The notes below the pieces were generated by a model. It made no database searches, was not told the origin of the DNA, and saw only the letters and a program-made list of their open reading frames with translations. The position numbers and the translations under genes were made by a program. A DNA stretch of 64,000 bases. Source: Hofstenia miamia (Eukaryota; Xenacoelomorpha; Acoela). Within the stretch, counting starts at the first letter, position 1; the number at the start of each line of letters is the position of its first letter. This document shows positions 9,517-19,699 of this stretch, one piece after another. The stretch spans positions 1,430,109-1,494,108 of the forward strand of contig SCFE01000032.1 of the NCBI GenBank assembly GCA_004352715.1, given 5' to 3'.

Positions 9517-10516
9517 NNNNNNNNNNNNNNNNNNNNNNNNNNNNNNNNNNNNNNNNNNNNNNNNNNNNNNNNNNNNNNNNNNNNNNNNNNNNNNNNNNNN
9601 NNNNNNNNNNNNNNNNNNNNNNNNNNNNNNNNNNNNNNNNNNNNNNNNNNNNNNNNNNNNNNNNNNNNNNNNNNNNNNNNNNNNNNNNNNNNNNNNNNNN
9701 NNNNNNNNNNNNNNNNNNNNNNNNNNNNNNNNNNNNNNNNNNNNNNNNNNNNNNNNNNNNNNNNNNNNNNNNNNNNNNNNNNNNNNNNNNNNNNNNNNNN
9801 NNNNNNNNNNNNNNNNNNNNNNNNNNNNNNNNNNNNNNNNNNNNNNNNNNNNNNNNNNNNNNNNNNNNNNNNNNNNNNNNNNNNNNNNNNNNNNNNNNNN
9901 NNNNNNNNNNNNNNNNNNNNNNNNNNNNNNNNNNNNNNNNNNNNNNNNNNNNNNNNNNNNNNNNNNNNNNNNNNNNNNNNNNNNNNNNNNNNNNNNNNNN
10001 NNNNNNNNNNNNNNNNNNNNNNNNNNNNNNNNNNNNNNNNNNNNNNNNNNNNNNNNNNNNNNNNNNNNNNNNNNNNNNNNNNNNNNNNNNNNNNNNNNNN
10101 NNNNNNNNNNNNNNNNNNNNNNNNNNNNNNNNNNNNNNNNNNNNNNNNNNNNNNNNNNNNNNNNNNNNNNNNNNNNNNNNNNNNNNNNNNNNNNNNNNNN
10201 NNNNNNNNNNNNNNNNNNNNNNNNNNNNNNNNNNNNNNNNNNNNNNNNNNNNNNNNNNNNNNNNNNNNNNNNNNNNNNNNNNNNNNNNNNNNNNNNNNNN
10301 NNNNNNNNNNNNNNNNNNNNNNNNNNNNNNNNNNNNNNNNNNNNNNNNNNNNNNNNNNNNNNNNNNNNNNNNNNNNNNNNNNNNNNNNNNNNNNNNNNNN
10401 NNNNNNNNNNNNNNNNNNNNNNNNNNNNNNNNNNNNNNNNNNNNNNNNNNNNNNNNNNNNNNNNNNNNNNNNNNNNNNNNNNNNNNNNNNNNNNNNNNNN
10501 NNNNNNNNNNNNNNNN
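9517..10516. other. Assembly gap, exactly 1000 N
   Basis: Default-sized gap ending at the dispersed repeat Z copy. Confidence 0.95.
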
Positions 10517-10737
10517 ACTTTGTGAGGACGTCCTCGTTTCCGCTTTTCAAGGCGGATTTGAAATAATACCCAAGCATGTGAGATTTAAACGTAAAATCAC
10601 ATGCAAATGACTGTGATCTGCTGAGAATTTCCAGCAAAGGAAACGTCGATATAAAAAGTAATAGATCCTAGAAATACAACAAATATTATTGATGCAATAA
10701 ATGCTTGCACACATTTACATTTTATTATATTTAAGAT

Positions 10738-10740
<3 letters not shown>
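10517..10740 (-). repeat. Dispersed repeat Z, copy 2
   Basis: Reverse-complement copy of 31-312, followed at 10741-10768 by a (TA)n run as in the first copy. Ends in the assembly gap on its inner side. Confidence 0.7.
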
Positions 10741-10768
<28 letters not shown>

Positions 10769-10800
10769 CCTTGAAATGTTATGTACAATAATTTCGTCTA

Positions 10801-11149
10801 CTTAACATTTTCGCTCACTTTTGCGGACATAAGCAATCAACCAAAAATAAATAATTTTAATAACTAATTATTATCAATATTGAACGTGTAATGCTGAATT
10901 AAAAATTATTTATATTTTAACTATTTCAATTCGCAGAATGGTGTCCTGTTTATGCTAGTTCCTATTATATTTATTAAGAGAACATTTTGCTATATTGAAA
11001 TACGAAATTGCTATATACGAAGACGGGATAAATATGCACCCTTAATTTTGCATTATTATGAAATGTCCAAAAAATTTACGTTAAAGGGACAAATTGGAAC
11101 ATTTTATGTTTGAACAAATTATAGCGCACCATCTGCTTGCAGAGAAAGG
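10801..11149. other. No gene seen
   Basis: AT-rich, no recognisable gene. Confidence 0.5.
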
Positions 11150-11310
11150 GTAACTTTATTCCATGCCGCGAGCAATTTGATTGGTTGACGGCATAGAATA
11201 AGTCCTACAGGAATAAGTCCTACAGGCATAAGTACTACATGAATAAGTCCTACATAATTAAGTCCTACACAATAAAATCCTACATGATTAAGTTCTTGAT
11301 TAATAAGCAC
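11150..11310 (+). repeat. 15-bp minisatellite locus and empty MITE site
   Basis: From about 11202 there are roughly seven degenerate units of AATAAGTCCTACAGG. The preceding 50 bases (ACTTTATTCCATGCCGCGAGC) are the complement of the flank of the MITE at 6104, here uninterrupted. The VGLI-type repeated peptide seen on the minus strand is a translation of the tandem units, not a gene. Confidence 0.75.
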
Positions 11311-11714
11311 AAAATTTAAATGAATTGACAGCAAAATGTCATACGAAATTATTGGTCACAGATTGGGATCAAAATTATAAGTATTCGAGAATTTTTTATA
11401 CATAAAAATAATGAGATTTATTTAAGACGTTACTCATATAAGAAAGGGGTGCAAGTTGAGCACTAATCTGCAAAGATCAATTTACGGTAATTTTAAATAC
11501 ATGTAAAAATAATTGTTGAATTTTTTTGTTTATTTGTTTTTTTCTAAACAAATATTAATTATTAAATGTTTTCATAGTAGAAATATGTTCCCTTAAATAT
11601 GATTAGTCTTGTATATTTGTAAGCACAGCTGTGCATTTGTACTGACGATTGTAGGTTTATAGCAAATCTATGAATTTTTCCTTTTATTGCAACTGCTTTA
11701 TTTAATATTTATAT
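11311..11714. other. No gene seen
   Basis: AT-rich, no recognisable gene before the gap. Confidence 0.5.
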
Positions 11715-12714
11715 NNNNNNNNNNNNNNNNNNNNNNNNNNNNNNNNNNNNNNNNNNNNNNNNNNNNNNNNNNNNNNNNNNNNNNNNNNNNNNNNNNNNNN
11801 NNNNNNNNNNNNNNNNNNNNNNNNNNNNNNNNNNNNNNNNNNNNNNNNNNNNNNNNNNNNNNNNNNNNNNNNNNNNNNNNNNNNNNNNNNNNNNNNNNNN
11901 NNNNNNNNNNNNNNNNNNNNNNNNNNNNNNNNNNNNNNNNNNNNNNNNNNNNNNNNNNNNNNNNNNNNNNNNNNNNNNNNNNNNNNNNNNNNNNNNNNNN
12001 NNNNNNNNNNNNNNNNNNNNNNNNNNNNNNNNNNNNNNNNNNNNNNNNNNNNNNNNNNNNNNNNNNNNNNNNNNNNNNNNNNNNNNNNNNNNNNNNNNNN
12101 NNNNNNNNNNNNNNNNNNNNNNNNNNNNNNNNNNNNNNNNNNNNNNNNNNNNNNNNNNNNNNNNNNNNNNNNNNNNNNNNNNNNNNNNNNNNNNNNNNNN
12201 NNNNNNNNNNNNNNNNNNNNNNNNNNNNNNNNNNNNNNNNNNNNNNNNNNNNNNNNNNNNNNNNNNNNNNNNNNNNNNNNNNNNNNNNNNNNNNNNNNNN
12301 NNNNNNNNNNNNNNNNNNNNNNNNNNNNNNNNNNNNNNNNNNNNNNNNNNNNNNNNNNNNNNNNNNNNNNNNNNNNNNNNNNNNNNNNNNNNNNNNNNNN
12401 NNNNNNNNNNNNNNNNNNNNNNNNNNNNNNNNNNNNNNNNNNNNNNNNNNNNNNNNNNNNNNNNNNNNNNNNNNNNNNNNNNNNNNNNNNNNNNNNNNNN
12501 NNNNNNNNNNNNNNNNNNNNNNNNNNNNNNNNNNNNNNNNNNNNNNNNNNNNNNNNNNNNNNNNNNNNNNNNNNNNNNNNNNNNNNNNNNNNNNNNNNNN
12601 NNNNNNNNNNNNNNNNNNNNNNNNNNNNNNNNNNNNNNNNNNNNNNNNNNNNNNNNNNNNNNNNNNNNNNNNNNNNNNNNNNNNNNNNNNNNNNNNNNNN
12701 NNNNNNNNNNNNNN
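11715..12714. other. Assembly gap, exactly 1000 N
   Basis: Default-sized gap. Open frames crossing it are artefacts. Confidence 0.95.
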
Positions 12715-12955
12715 AATATAATATTACTATTTTTTTCAAGTACCCCGTAGCAAATGCAAAGGACAACTAATACGAATTCAAATTTAAGGTATTACAGTCT
12801 AAAAAACAACAGTAATTATATTGAAGATTAAAAACGTAAAAGATCTAATGCATCAAATGTCTCTTCATTGCTAAATTATAAATATAAATTAAGAAAATTT
12901 TTTGGAAATTACAGTAATGGGACAGTGTAGATAATCGGGCGAATAGATAATAAAC
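12715..12955 (-). repeat. Dispersed repeat W, copy 2
   Basis: Reverse-complement copy of 6560-6840 with few differences. It begins at the edge of the assembly gap and adjoins the X half-repeat at 12962. Confidence 0.75.
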
Positions 12956-12961
12956 TGGTTC

Positions 12962-13125
12962 ACGAACAAATTCATAGCATGCGGTATTTATTTAAGCATT
13001 ATAGCCTTTAAAACTATGAAGTCATATAAAAGAAATTATATTTAACTAAAAAATTTAAAAATATTTAAAGAGATCCATAGACTTTCAGCTTAAATCAAGG
13101 CTTTATTTTATGTGAAATTTCTTTG
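12962..13125 (+). repeat. Dispersed repeat half X, copy B
   Basis: Matches the second half of the Y-X repeat at 3726-4060 in the same orientation (GCGGTATTTATTTAAG, GACTTTCAGCTTAAATCAAG). Its Y partner is not upstream. Instead, reversed Y lies on the far side of the piggyBac-like element at 14206-14345. Confidence 0.65.
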
Positions 13126-13129
13126 TTAA

Positions 13130-14198
13130 CCTCGTCGCCGGCAGTGTACTCTCTTGAGTACACAAGATAAATACCTAATCACATAAATAGAAATCATTGT
13201 ATTAGTCCGCAATAAGTTTTACCACTAAATTTAGTAAACGTATGTTATTCTATTTTAGTGCATTCTTTGCTACAACATGTTAAGCATTTTCTATAGAAAA
13301 TTTTGATTGCACAAAAGTCATGTCAAAATGTTCAAGACAAACAATCAAGATATTATTAATTTCAAGCATTAATATTGCAAGTATATAGAAATACCTATGT
13401 AAATATAATGTGATTGGCATTGTATTAAACATATATAAACTTTCTATGTTCAATTGCTAACATGTGGCAGTCTAATAAGTTAAAATATATGTGTACTCAA
13501 AAGAGTACATTGACGCTGTGTTATGCAAAAAGTTATATAAGACAAAACAAAGATTTACAAATTTTGTGATATTATTTTATGCTTAACTTATCTGAAAATT
13601 TTTTAAAGGGCGCATTTATTCAAAAACCACAAGAACATAAACTTTCAACACATACTTCTTAAGCAATGAAATGAAAAGCAATCCAGCCTCTTTCTATTGA
13701 TGAACATTATTATGATAAATTTGACCACTGGCCTCAAAATATCACTGAAAAGCAAATTCAATGCCATAATCCTGGTTGCTCTTGACGAATCTATTTCAAA
13801 TGCAGCAAATGCGATGTTTTTCTTTGTGTTTATTATGATCCAAGTAGCTTTTTTGTTTTCCATAATTGATGATTTTATTTTTATTATCTGTTAATATTAT
13901 GAGTTTAGTTCTTGTCAACTGTTTTGATGTATAAAAGTGGTTGCATGCCTTCTTAAATGAAGTACAATATGAAAAATAGCAGTAATGTAAGGTAACAATA
14001 TATTATCCAATTTTGCATTTTTTCATTATTTGGTAATTTTACAGTCAATGTACTCAAAAGAGTACACATAAATAATATTAAAACTATGGTATCAATAACC
14101 TAGCAATTTTGGCTATTCTATGGCATTGGTTTTTTATTAATATATTCATTGAAATCTGGTAATTTAGTTTAATATGTGATGTTGTGCCTCTGATGAGG
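13130..14198. mobile_element. piggyBac-like non-autonomous element, TTAA flanked
   Basis: TTAA lies at both borders (13126-13129 and 14199-14202). Short inverted ends read CCTCGTC at the left and, complemented, CCTCATC at the right. TTAA duplication is the hallmark of the piggyBac superfamily. Inside are three near-identical palindromes of the form TGTACTC-NNNN-GAGTACA, near 13145, 13493 and 14047. The first adjoins the left end; the third lies about 150 bp inside the right end. No transposase is seen in the 1069 bp. Confidence 0.7.
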
Positions 14199-14205
14199 TT
14201 AATTG

Positions 14206-14345
14206 GATTAAAAAGTTATCGATCTATATCGATTATATTTTAAACTTTTCATGTATTTCATTGCATTTCTCATCATTTTTTACCCTCTAATAGTGTTTAT
14301 TCTGTCTGCGTGCATTCGCGTGGCACTATTCTGCACCTTCATCAT
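14206..14345 (-). repeat. Dispersed repeat half Y, reversed copy
   Basis: The complement reads GATGAAGGTGCAGAATAG, then TAAACACTATT and GAGAAATGCAATGAAATAC, matching the first half of 3726-4060. It is inverted relative to the X half at 12962-13125. Confidence 0.65.
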
Positions 14346-14527
14346 TACTCTCAATCATTCGAAGTATTTTACCAAAGCAGTGGTCGCATTTTAGATTCAA
14401 AACCATAGTAACTGTCTGTAGCTAAATAAATGTCTCAAAAAATTCAATTTTGGCAAAATATTAAAAAGACAATTTGATACATTAAGAGACAGAAATGATA
14501 CATTGGAATACGAGTTAATAATTTACT

Positions 14528-15499
14528 CCTGAATGAGGTTGTTTAGAATCTTATTTCGGCCATTTACCAGCTGAAAGGGACACTAAAATACATTATGCCA
14601 AATAGCCTTATACAAATCACATTTATTTTAGTTGTTTATAAAATTTTGTGCTTACTTTAATGGTCTATAAAAATATTGAGGCTATGTTTTAAATATTATA
14701 TGTATCATACAGGGTTTTTGAGTGCTTCAACTGTTAAGATCTTGAACTTGAATAAACTTGCAAGATATGATCAGAAAAACTTGGAAGAAAAGTCATCACA
14801 ACTCAATTTAAAATCCACTAGAAAATATTGTACAAATTAAATTAATATAAATTTTTGTTTCTTCAATAATTGCAAATAACTATTTTTCAGCTTAGAACAT
14901 TCAATCTTATTGCATTACTAATGTTCAAATATTTATGCAAATCAAATGTGGTTATTCTGTTTAGTTATGTTATTTGTGGAAATTGTTTGAAAATTTAATG
15001 TGTACTATATTGATCAAACAGTAGTGATATTTTTTCACATCCATATTTGTATGAAAAGTCATTTTTTCAATTCCAATCTGTTTGTTAGAAAATGATACTA
15101 AGCAAATGAAAAATTTACTATATTTGATGTATTGATTGAATTAAGGATTCATTGGTATTCAAACCCACAAAATTCCTTGCATATGGAGCAATGGCTGTGT
15201 TATTTACACCACAAATCTCTGATAAATGCATTAAAGATTGTATTCTTAAGAAATTAAAATAATATGCAACATAGTGGAATGAACTTTTGATACTTTTCTA
15301 TGAAATTTAAATTAGTAATTTGATGTTTGAGCCTTTTTTAGAAGTAAGAAGTTATTTGTAATCCAAATTAATTCAAGAAAAAAATATCCCATTTATAAAA
15401 TATCAAACAATTTCAGTTAAGGCTATTGCTATGAAAAATTTTAGTGTCCCTTTCAGCTGGTAAGCGGCCGAATTAAGATTCTAAATGACTTCATTCAGG
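14528..15499. mobile_element. TIR element of about 0.97 kb containing a SINE
   Basis: Terminal inverted repeats of about 65 bp start CCTGAATGA and contain AGCTGAAAGGGACACTAAAA: left 14528-14592, right about 15435-15499. There is no coding sequence. A tRNA-like SINE head (15146-15217) sits inside. The right terminus overlaps the left terminus of the MITE at 15496, so one may have inserted at or beside the other. Superfamily not determined. Confidence 0.6.
15146..15217 (-). repeat. tRNA-derived SINE head, copy 3 (decayed)
   Basis: The complement starts GATTTGTGGTGTAAATAACAC and ends GGGTTTGAATACCAATGAATC. It is the same family as 6869 and 9415 but with CpG lost: GATTCG became GATTTG and TTCGAAT became TTTGAAT. 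The middle arm retains a seven-base loop. Confidence 0.55.
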
Positions 15500-15900
15500 G
15501 TTGGTACTTATCAACATATGAAATCTTGAAACCAACATATGGAACCTTGAGATCAACATAGCAAATCATTATGACAATATGAACAAAAATTTAGCATGAA
15601 TGAGGTAAGAAGATTAACAACATTAGATGGGTCATTTAAAATTTTCTCATATATACATTAAAATATTTATCTGAGTTTTTTTTATGAAATCAAGTATAAT
15701 ATTTTATCATTTAGTCTAGATTACAACTCAATAAACAGCTGTGGAAAACTAAATTTTGATGTCTCTTTTGATATAATTGATACATATACTTCATTCATGC
15801 TAAATTTTTGTTCATATTGTCATAATGATTTGCTATGTCAATGTCAATCTTCCTTGTTGGTTTAAAGATTTTTTATGTTGATAAAAAGTACCAACCCTTG
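15496..15900. mobile_element. MITE with ~110-bp TIRs (CAGGGTTGGTACTT)
   Basis: The left arm 15496-15605 and the complement of 15785-15900 are near identical over blocks such as GCAAATCATTATGACAATAT and GAACAAAAATTTAGCATGAA. The ends read CAGGGTTGGTACTT and CAAGGGTTGGTAC. They share GGTTGGTACT with the 6104 MITE but the interior differs. No coding sequence. Confidence 0.75.
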
Positions 15901-16007
15901 TTCAATGGCACACTATATCTTCCTCCAATTTCATTTCTCTTAAAGTTGACATCACCAAAAATTAAAAACCATTAGAGACATGATTTTAATGAAATGGTAT
16001 AATTGGG

Positions 16008-16361
16008 CAGGGTTTTTGAATCAGGTTCAAGTTACTCAGGCAGAGTCTGAGTTTTTACATTTTGAGTTTGAGTTCATGTAATTTTTTAAATGAAATTTCA
16101 AGTTCAATCAAGTTTTTTTCTAATTTCAAGTTTTTAGTGTAAAAAACATTTATTTTACAATAATTCTAAGCTAAAAAAAGTTTTTGTGATTGGTAAAAAA
16201 ATTAATATTGAAAGAAATTTAATTTTTACTCTATTTTTGAGTGGATTTTTGAATGAGTCTGAGTTCAAGTTTTGATGATTTCTCTCATGAGTTTTTCTGA
16301 TCAAGTTTTGCGAGCTTTTTTGAGTTCAAGTTCTTAACATTCTGAGTACTCAAAAACCCTG
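16008..16361 (+). mobile_element. hAT-like MITE, copy 2 (complete)
   Basis: 354 bp with inverted ends CAGGGTTTTTGA and TCAAAAACCCTG. The 8-bp flanks TAATTGGG and ATTAGGGT are partly alike, consistent with a decayed hAT duplication. The interior is built of GAGTTCAAG / TTGAGT words, and nearly every CpG of the 4296-4623 copy reads TpG or CpA here. Confidence 0.65.
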
Positions 16362-16376
16362 ATTAGGGTACAGATG

Positions 16377-16440
16377 TTTCACTAACTGGACATTTCACTA
16401 ACTAGATATTTCACTAACTAGATGTTTCACTAACTTGATT
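16377..16440. repeat. 16-bp tandem repeat, four units
   Basis: Four exact-length units of the form TTTCACTAACTAGATA with one to three changes each, starting 16 bp after the hAT-like MITE. Confidence 0.85.
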
Positions 16441-17120
16441 TCCAATTAAATTGTAATTAAAATGACAGAAATAGTATAATTCTGCTAAGCAATTTATCCA
16501 GATTTAATTGGAAATTGAAAATGGTGGATCTGCTTTAGTAAGCCAATAATTACTAAACAAGGCCTTAAATTGCTATATAAAGGCTTTTTTGCATTTTAAT
16601 ATGAGAAAAATATAAATTATAGAATTAGACTGTACTTTGATTAGATTTCAATGTAGTTTAGATCGTCCAAAAACAGAATTACAATCAAATCAATGTAAAC
16701 CCAGATAACAATTTTGGTTTTTTTACTTTGTTTATAGTTGTTTCATACGTTTGGTTGTTGCAGCAACTACTAACATCATAATAACAACTTTAGTAATAAA
16801 TAATCAGTGAGCAGATGCTTGCAAATAAAACTCATTTTGTTAGTTTTATTACTAGATCCTTTGATAATTAAAAGGATTTGCAAAACCTTTTTTGAAAGTT
16901 TTAATTTGTGAAAAATTATAATATACCAGATAAGTGAATGTTCAAAATAATTTATTCATGAATATTTGGACATCTTGATATTGAATGTTAAATAAAATAA
17001 GTTACAATTGAACAGAAGAGATTTTTCACAACTTATGAAAGTACTATTTAAAAATTGTGCTTATTTTAGATTTTTAAAATTTTGTCAAATTTGGCAGATT
17101 TTTATGCTCATTGTTATTAT
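16441..17120. other. No gene seen
   Basis: AT-rich sequence, very poor in CpG, with no recognisable gene. Confidence 0.5.
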
Positions 17121-18199
17121 TAGGGTTCAAATAATTATGCACTAAAAATATGCATGCAAATATTACATTAAAATTGCCTAAATATGCACTTACAGTAAAT
17201 TGCTTATTCTATAACCATGTACCATAGGTACTTGTTATAACAAAAAGACTGAACTTCCAATTATTTTAATACATGTATTTAAAACGTGAAGAGTATCTAC
17301 AAATCAGAGTTGCACTTTATAACAATGTGATGTTGCAGACTTTGAAAATTGAATTTATGTCTATAAATACAAGCAGCATCTCCAGCATCTTAACTATTGT
17401 TTACAGTTCCAAAAACAAAGTTTACAACACAGTGCTGTTCAACATCAGTCATTTCATTCAAAGATAACCATATGAATTTTTCATTTTCTTTTTGTTGTAT
17501 TTTCTCTAACATTTCCTAATGCAAGACTGCCACATAGTTCTTCCTCAATGTTGATTCATCTGGGATATCTTGACCTGTATATGTTGTCAGAAACTGTCTG
17601 AGTACCTTATTTTGCAGTTTGCCAAGAGATATAATGGCTGCAATGAAGGCCTGGCACAAGTCTGAATTGAAAACTGAGTGACTGGGTCCAGGTTGTAGAG
17701 ATGTGAAAAGGCTTTGCTGTGGATTTCCATTGCACAATTTTTATAGGTGATTGTGTTCCACAGTTTGGAAATGCTGTGCAACTTGAAACTTTTTATCAGC
17801 AGTTATGTTGGTCTCACAGTATTTGCAGAATAATGCACGTCCATCTGTAGAAAAGTCCTCATAATCATTCATATATCATTAAAGACTGTCGTTTTTGTCT
17901 ATTTTTCTTTTGGAATTTTTTTCACCATTACCAACACTAATACTTCACAATATGACAAATTCTCATTTTCAATGTTAATCATCAGCATTTCTCATTCCAG
18001 TTATTCAACTGATTGGATGAACCACAGAGGTCAGATTCTTTGTGCACACTTAGTCTAGAGAAAATATACAAATTGACAGGAAATATGCAATTGATTACAT
18101 ATTTTTTGGAAATATGCATTTAAGGCAAATGCGTCAAAAATTTTTGAAAATATGCATTTGCATATGCATGTATGCAAATGCATAATTATCCAAACCCTA
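17121..18199 (-). mobile_element. hAT-type element with transposase N-terminal relic
   Basis: The inverted ends read TAGGGTTCAAATAATTATGC and (complement) TAGGGTTTGGATAATTATGC. The flanking 8-bp duplication GTTATTAT / GTTATCAT matches at 7 of 8 bases, as expected for hAT. The minus strand carries a partial transposase (see 17516-17870). Subterminal regions are rich in ATGCAAAT / ATGCATTT words. At 1079 bp it is too short to be autonomous. Confidence 0.75.
17516..17870 (-). pseudogene. hAT/CGGBP1-like transposase relic (BED-type finger plus IPDESTLRKNY region)
   Basis: The N-terminal part has a single zinc-finger pattern: FCKYCETNI, then about 15 residues later HFQTVEHNHL. After one in-frame stop near 17738 the frame continues to 17516 with LCQAFIAA, GKLQNKVLRQFL and GQDIPDESTLRKNY. 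This order, a BED/C2H2 finger followed by a KLQNP-like and IPDESTLR block, is typical of hAT transposases related to the CGGBP1 group. The RNase-H catalytic region is absent. Confidence 0.7.
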
Positions 18200-18949
18200 G
18201 TTATCATTTATATACAAGAGATTCATTTAAATCTTTAACAAATGTTTGTATTTAATATGTTTGACTCTATTTCAAAGATTGTGGTCTGCCCTTTGTTGGG
18301 CTTGTGTTTGTTTAAACAGCAATGTTTGAACAGCTTAGCAATATAAAATTATATTTTGCATATAAAATTAGTGCTAAAACAATCATGTGACAACATAAAA
18401 CAATGTTATTATGACCTCAAAATATTGCTGTTTCAATAATAAAAATAACAAAAAAGCAACCTAATTTGAAGTTATTGAAGCAACATTGTTTTGACCAATG
18501 AAATGGTACCATTTTGATGTTAAAACAACATTGTTTTTGAGACATAAAACAACCCCATAACAACCCAAAACAAAATTGTTTAGCCCTTAAATTGTTGTCT
18601 TTGAAACTGTTCTTTATACCAATTTTCAAATTGAAAGTGACTGAGATCAATGCATTTTATTACATCAGACATCTGTTTTTGGAATTGATCACATGTTTAA
18701 TATATCAGACATATTTTTAACTGCTACAGTCTACAGGATTAATGAACCTGAAAAATATGTGTAATTGTGGGTGGGTGTTCAATATTAATAAAATATCACA
18801 ATTTTGCTTTGCTAGAATTCAAACAGCTCCTACATTAGAAATAACATATTCTTGAACATTTTCCACACTAAAAATTTCAGAGATTTGCATATATTGTGCC
18901 TACTGTAATGTTAGTTACCATTTAACTAAAAGCTGTTCACATTTTTCTA
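18200..18949. other. No gene seen; AACATTGTT-rich tract
   Basis: 18390-18610 holds several AACATTGTTTT-like words in both orientations that may be a decayed inverted-repeat element. No gene is recognised. Confidence 0.4.
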
Positions 18950-18994
18950 GCAACTACTCAGAAATGCTCATCAAACTCAAAGATCATCACTTTC

Positions 18995-19671
18995 TGCAAT
19001 GTTTGCACTGATGCTGACAAAAAGCATGTTTTTCACAGTCACTCCATGAAATTCACATCTTTAGAAGATGAACTTGCACCACATAAGAAAACTCTGAATG
19101 ATCTTGACCACTCTATACATGAATTGTTGAAGCTAAATCAGAAAATTGTGGTTGTCTTAAAATCACATTGACTCTGAAACTTCAGGAAAAAGAATATCTT
19201 CAAATAAAGATCACCACAATATTTTGCTTGGGATCTGGATTTGAGGAATTCCTGAGGCATGTCCGCACTCTTCCTCTGATATTCATCTTCAATTTGATCA
19301 TGACATGATTCTTAAAATATTTGATCACTTGGGAGTTCCAGACGTCATTATTCAAGATGCTTACAGTCATGGTCATTATGCTACCAATCAAAATCAGACT
19401 GTTATTGTTCACCTCAATTCTGAATGGGATTATCACCATGTCATTAGTCGTTCATCAAAGCTTAAATCTTTCTCTTCTACTGTCTTTATTTCTCGTGATC
19501 TCTCTCCCTCTGATCTCCAGATTGAATCTAATATTCTATGAGTCTGCCATGAGCTACTAAATTCTGGTGTTCCTTGCTCTGAACTTAAAATCAAGTTTCC
19601 TACACTTCTCCTAAAAAACTCCCCTGTCAACTTGTCACTCCCTTCTTCCTCTGGCAATAATTCTTTGAATT
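18995..19671 (+). pseudogene. LINE ORF1-like region
   Basis: The first part (FCNVCTDADKKHVF, then a Leu/Lys heptad-like stretch KKTLNDLDHSIHELLKL) suggests a short Cys/His region and a coiled coil. The second part has MILKIFDHLGVPDVIIQDAY and VIVHLNSEWD and continues after a frame break towards 19671. Position 5' of the endonuclease supports ORF1. No specific domain is recognised with certainty. Confidence 0.45.
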
Positions 19672-19699
19672 AACTATTTCAATCAACCCTCCATCTATT

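Noticed and set aside
11119-11334. Protein with VGLI repeats on minus
   Set aside because: Direct translation of the 15-bp minisatellite.
1-12955. One large inverted duplication linking 0-7 kb with 10-13 kb
   Set aside because: Repeats Z, M and W do recur in reverse, but their partners keep the same order and not the mirrored order a single inversion requires. They are separate dispersed repeats.
13130-14198. CRISPR-like or regulated repeat array because of the spaced TGTACTC palindromes
   Set aside because: Only three copies with irregular spacing inside a TTAA-flanked element; eukaryotic context.
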